Assembly (NCBI GenBank): GCA_021801545.1
Contig: JAJYXX010000253.1
Span: 1-5,712, forward strand
Direction of reading: 5' to 3'
Length of the DNA: 5,712 bases
Origin: Chloroflexota bacterium
GTDB taxonomy: Bacteria > Chloroflexota > Limnocylindria > Limnocylindrales > CSP1-4
Shown here: positions 5,594 to 5,712 of the stretch, piece after piece
Layout: every line of letters begins with the position of its first letter
How positions within the stretch are numbered: position 1 is the first letter of the stretch
Notes under the pieces: model-generated
What the model saw: only the letters and a program-made list of their open reading frames with translations
Database searches by the model: none
Told to the model about the DNA's origin: nothing
Program-made: the position numbers and the translations under genes

Positions 5594-5712
5594 GCCCCGC
5601 CCGCCGCGCCCGCGCCTCCTCGCGTGCCCCGCCCGTCGTGCCCCGCCCGCCGCGCCCGCGCCTCCTCGCGTGCCCCGCCCGTCGTGCCCCGCCCGCCGCG
5701 CCCGCGCCTCCT
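5594..5712. repeat. Perfect 46-bp GC-only-like tandem repeat, at least 2.6 copies, open at the window edge
   Basis: Unit 1 (5594-5639) and unit 2 (5640-5685) are identical at all 46 positions. A third copy (5686-5712) is identical over the 27 nt that fit in the window. Each unit contains a sub-motif GCCCCGCCCG twice, 32 and 14 nt apart alternately, so the unit itself probably arose from a shorter repeat. The plus strand contains no A and only a few T. A 46-bp period is not a multiple of three and no gene is recognisable here, so the repeat is most likely intergenic. There are no unique spacers, which excludes a CRISPR array. It ends about 80 bp upstream of the hydrolase start. Confidence 0.92.
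5627..5703 (-). other. Two putative G-quadruplex motifs within the tandem repeat
   Basis: At 5627-5657 the plus strand has C-runs of 4, 3, 4, 3 and 3 separated by 1, 6, 1 and 6 nt. The minus strand therefore fits the G3+N1-7 pattern with five G-runs. The same arrangement recurs 46 bp on, at 5673-5703. The G-rich strand is the one that would be the non-template strand for transcription towards the operon. Folding is not shown by sequence alone. Confidence 0.5.

Noticed and set aside
5594..5712. CRISPR array
   Set aside because: The 46-bp units are directly adjacent and identical, with no unique spacers, and there are no cas genes.

Overview
The window is very GC-rich DNA (about 70% by eye). 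It has dense genes, GTG and TTG starts, and many Arg/Ala-rich shadow frames. All six recognisable genes are on the minus strand, so the window reads biologically from right to left. Gene content and composition suggest a high-GC bacterium such as a member of Chloroflexota or Actinomycetota. No rRNA or other phylogenetic marker is present, so this is only an inference.

Layout in transcription order. At the right edge (5594-5712) is a perfect 46-bp tandem repeat, at least 2.6 copies, running off the window. Its minus strand matches the G-quadruplex pattern. Next is an approximately 80-bp region with a candidate promoter whose -10 box ends 6 nt before a GTG start, which suggests a leaderless transcript. 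Five genes follow in one direction: a nucleoside hydrolase (4419-5513), an integral-membrane ECF transporter S component (3247-4317), the transmembrane coupling protein EcfT (2409-3215), and two EcfA-type ATPases (1595-2401 and 786-1598). The last four genes are tightly packed, with gaps of 31 and 7 bp and a 4-bp overlap. After them is a 182-bp gap with GC-rich hairpins. The window ends with a tandem-domain universal stress protein (603 down to the edge) that is cut off by the window and has its own strong ribosome binding site.

The four transporter genes make a complete group I (dedicated) ECF importer: S, T, A and A'. The nucleoside hydrolase directly upstream suggests that the imported substrate is a nucleoside, or that a nucleoside is cleaved after uptake to give a base and ribose. 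Queuosine-like modified nucleosides are one possibility, because IUNH-family hydrolases paired with ECF transporters are known in queuine salvage. The substrate cannot be read from the sequence. Other notable points are the S component's size (356 aa, about nine membrane segments), two ATPases whose sequence deviations both fall in the same composite ATP site, and a repeat-driven Ala/Gly/Thr insert in the hydrolase. The universal stress protein is probably a separate transcription unit with no visible link to the transporter.
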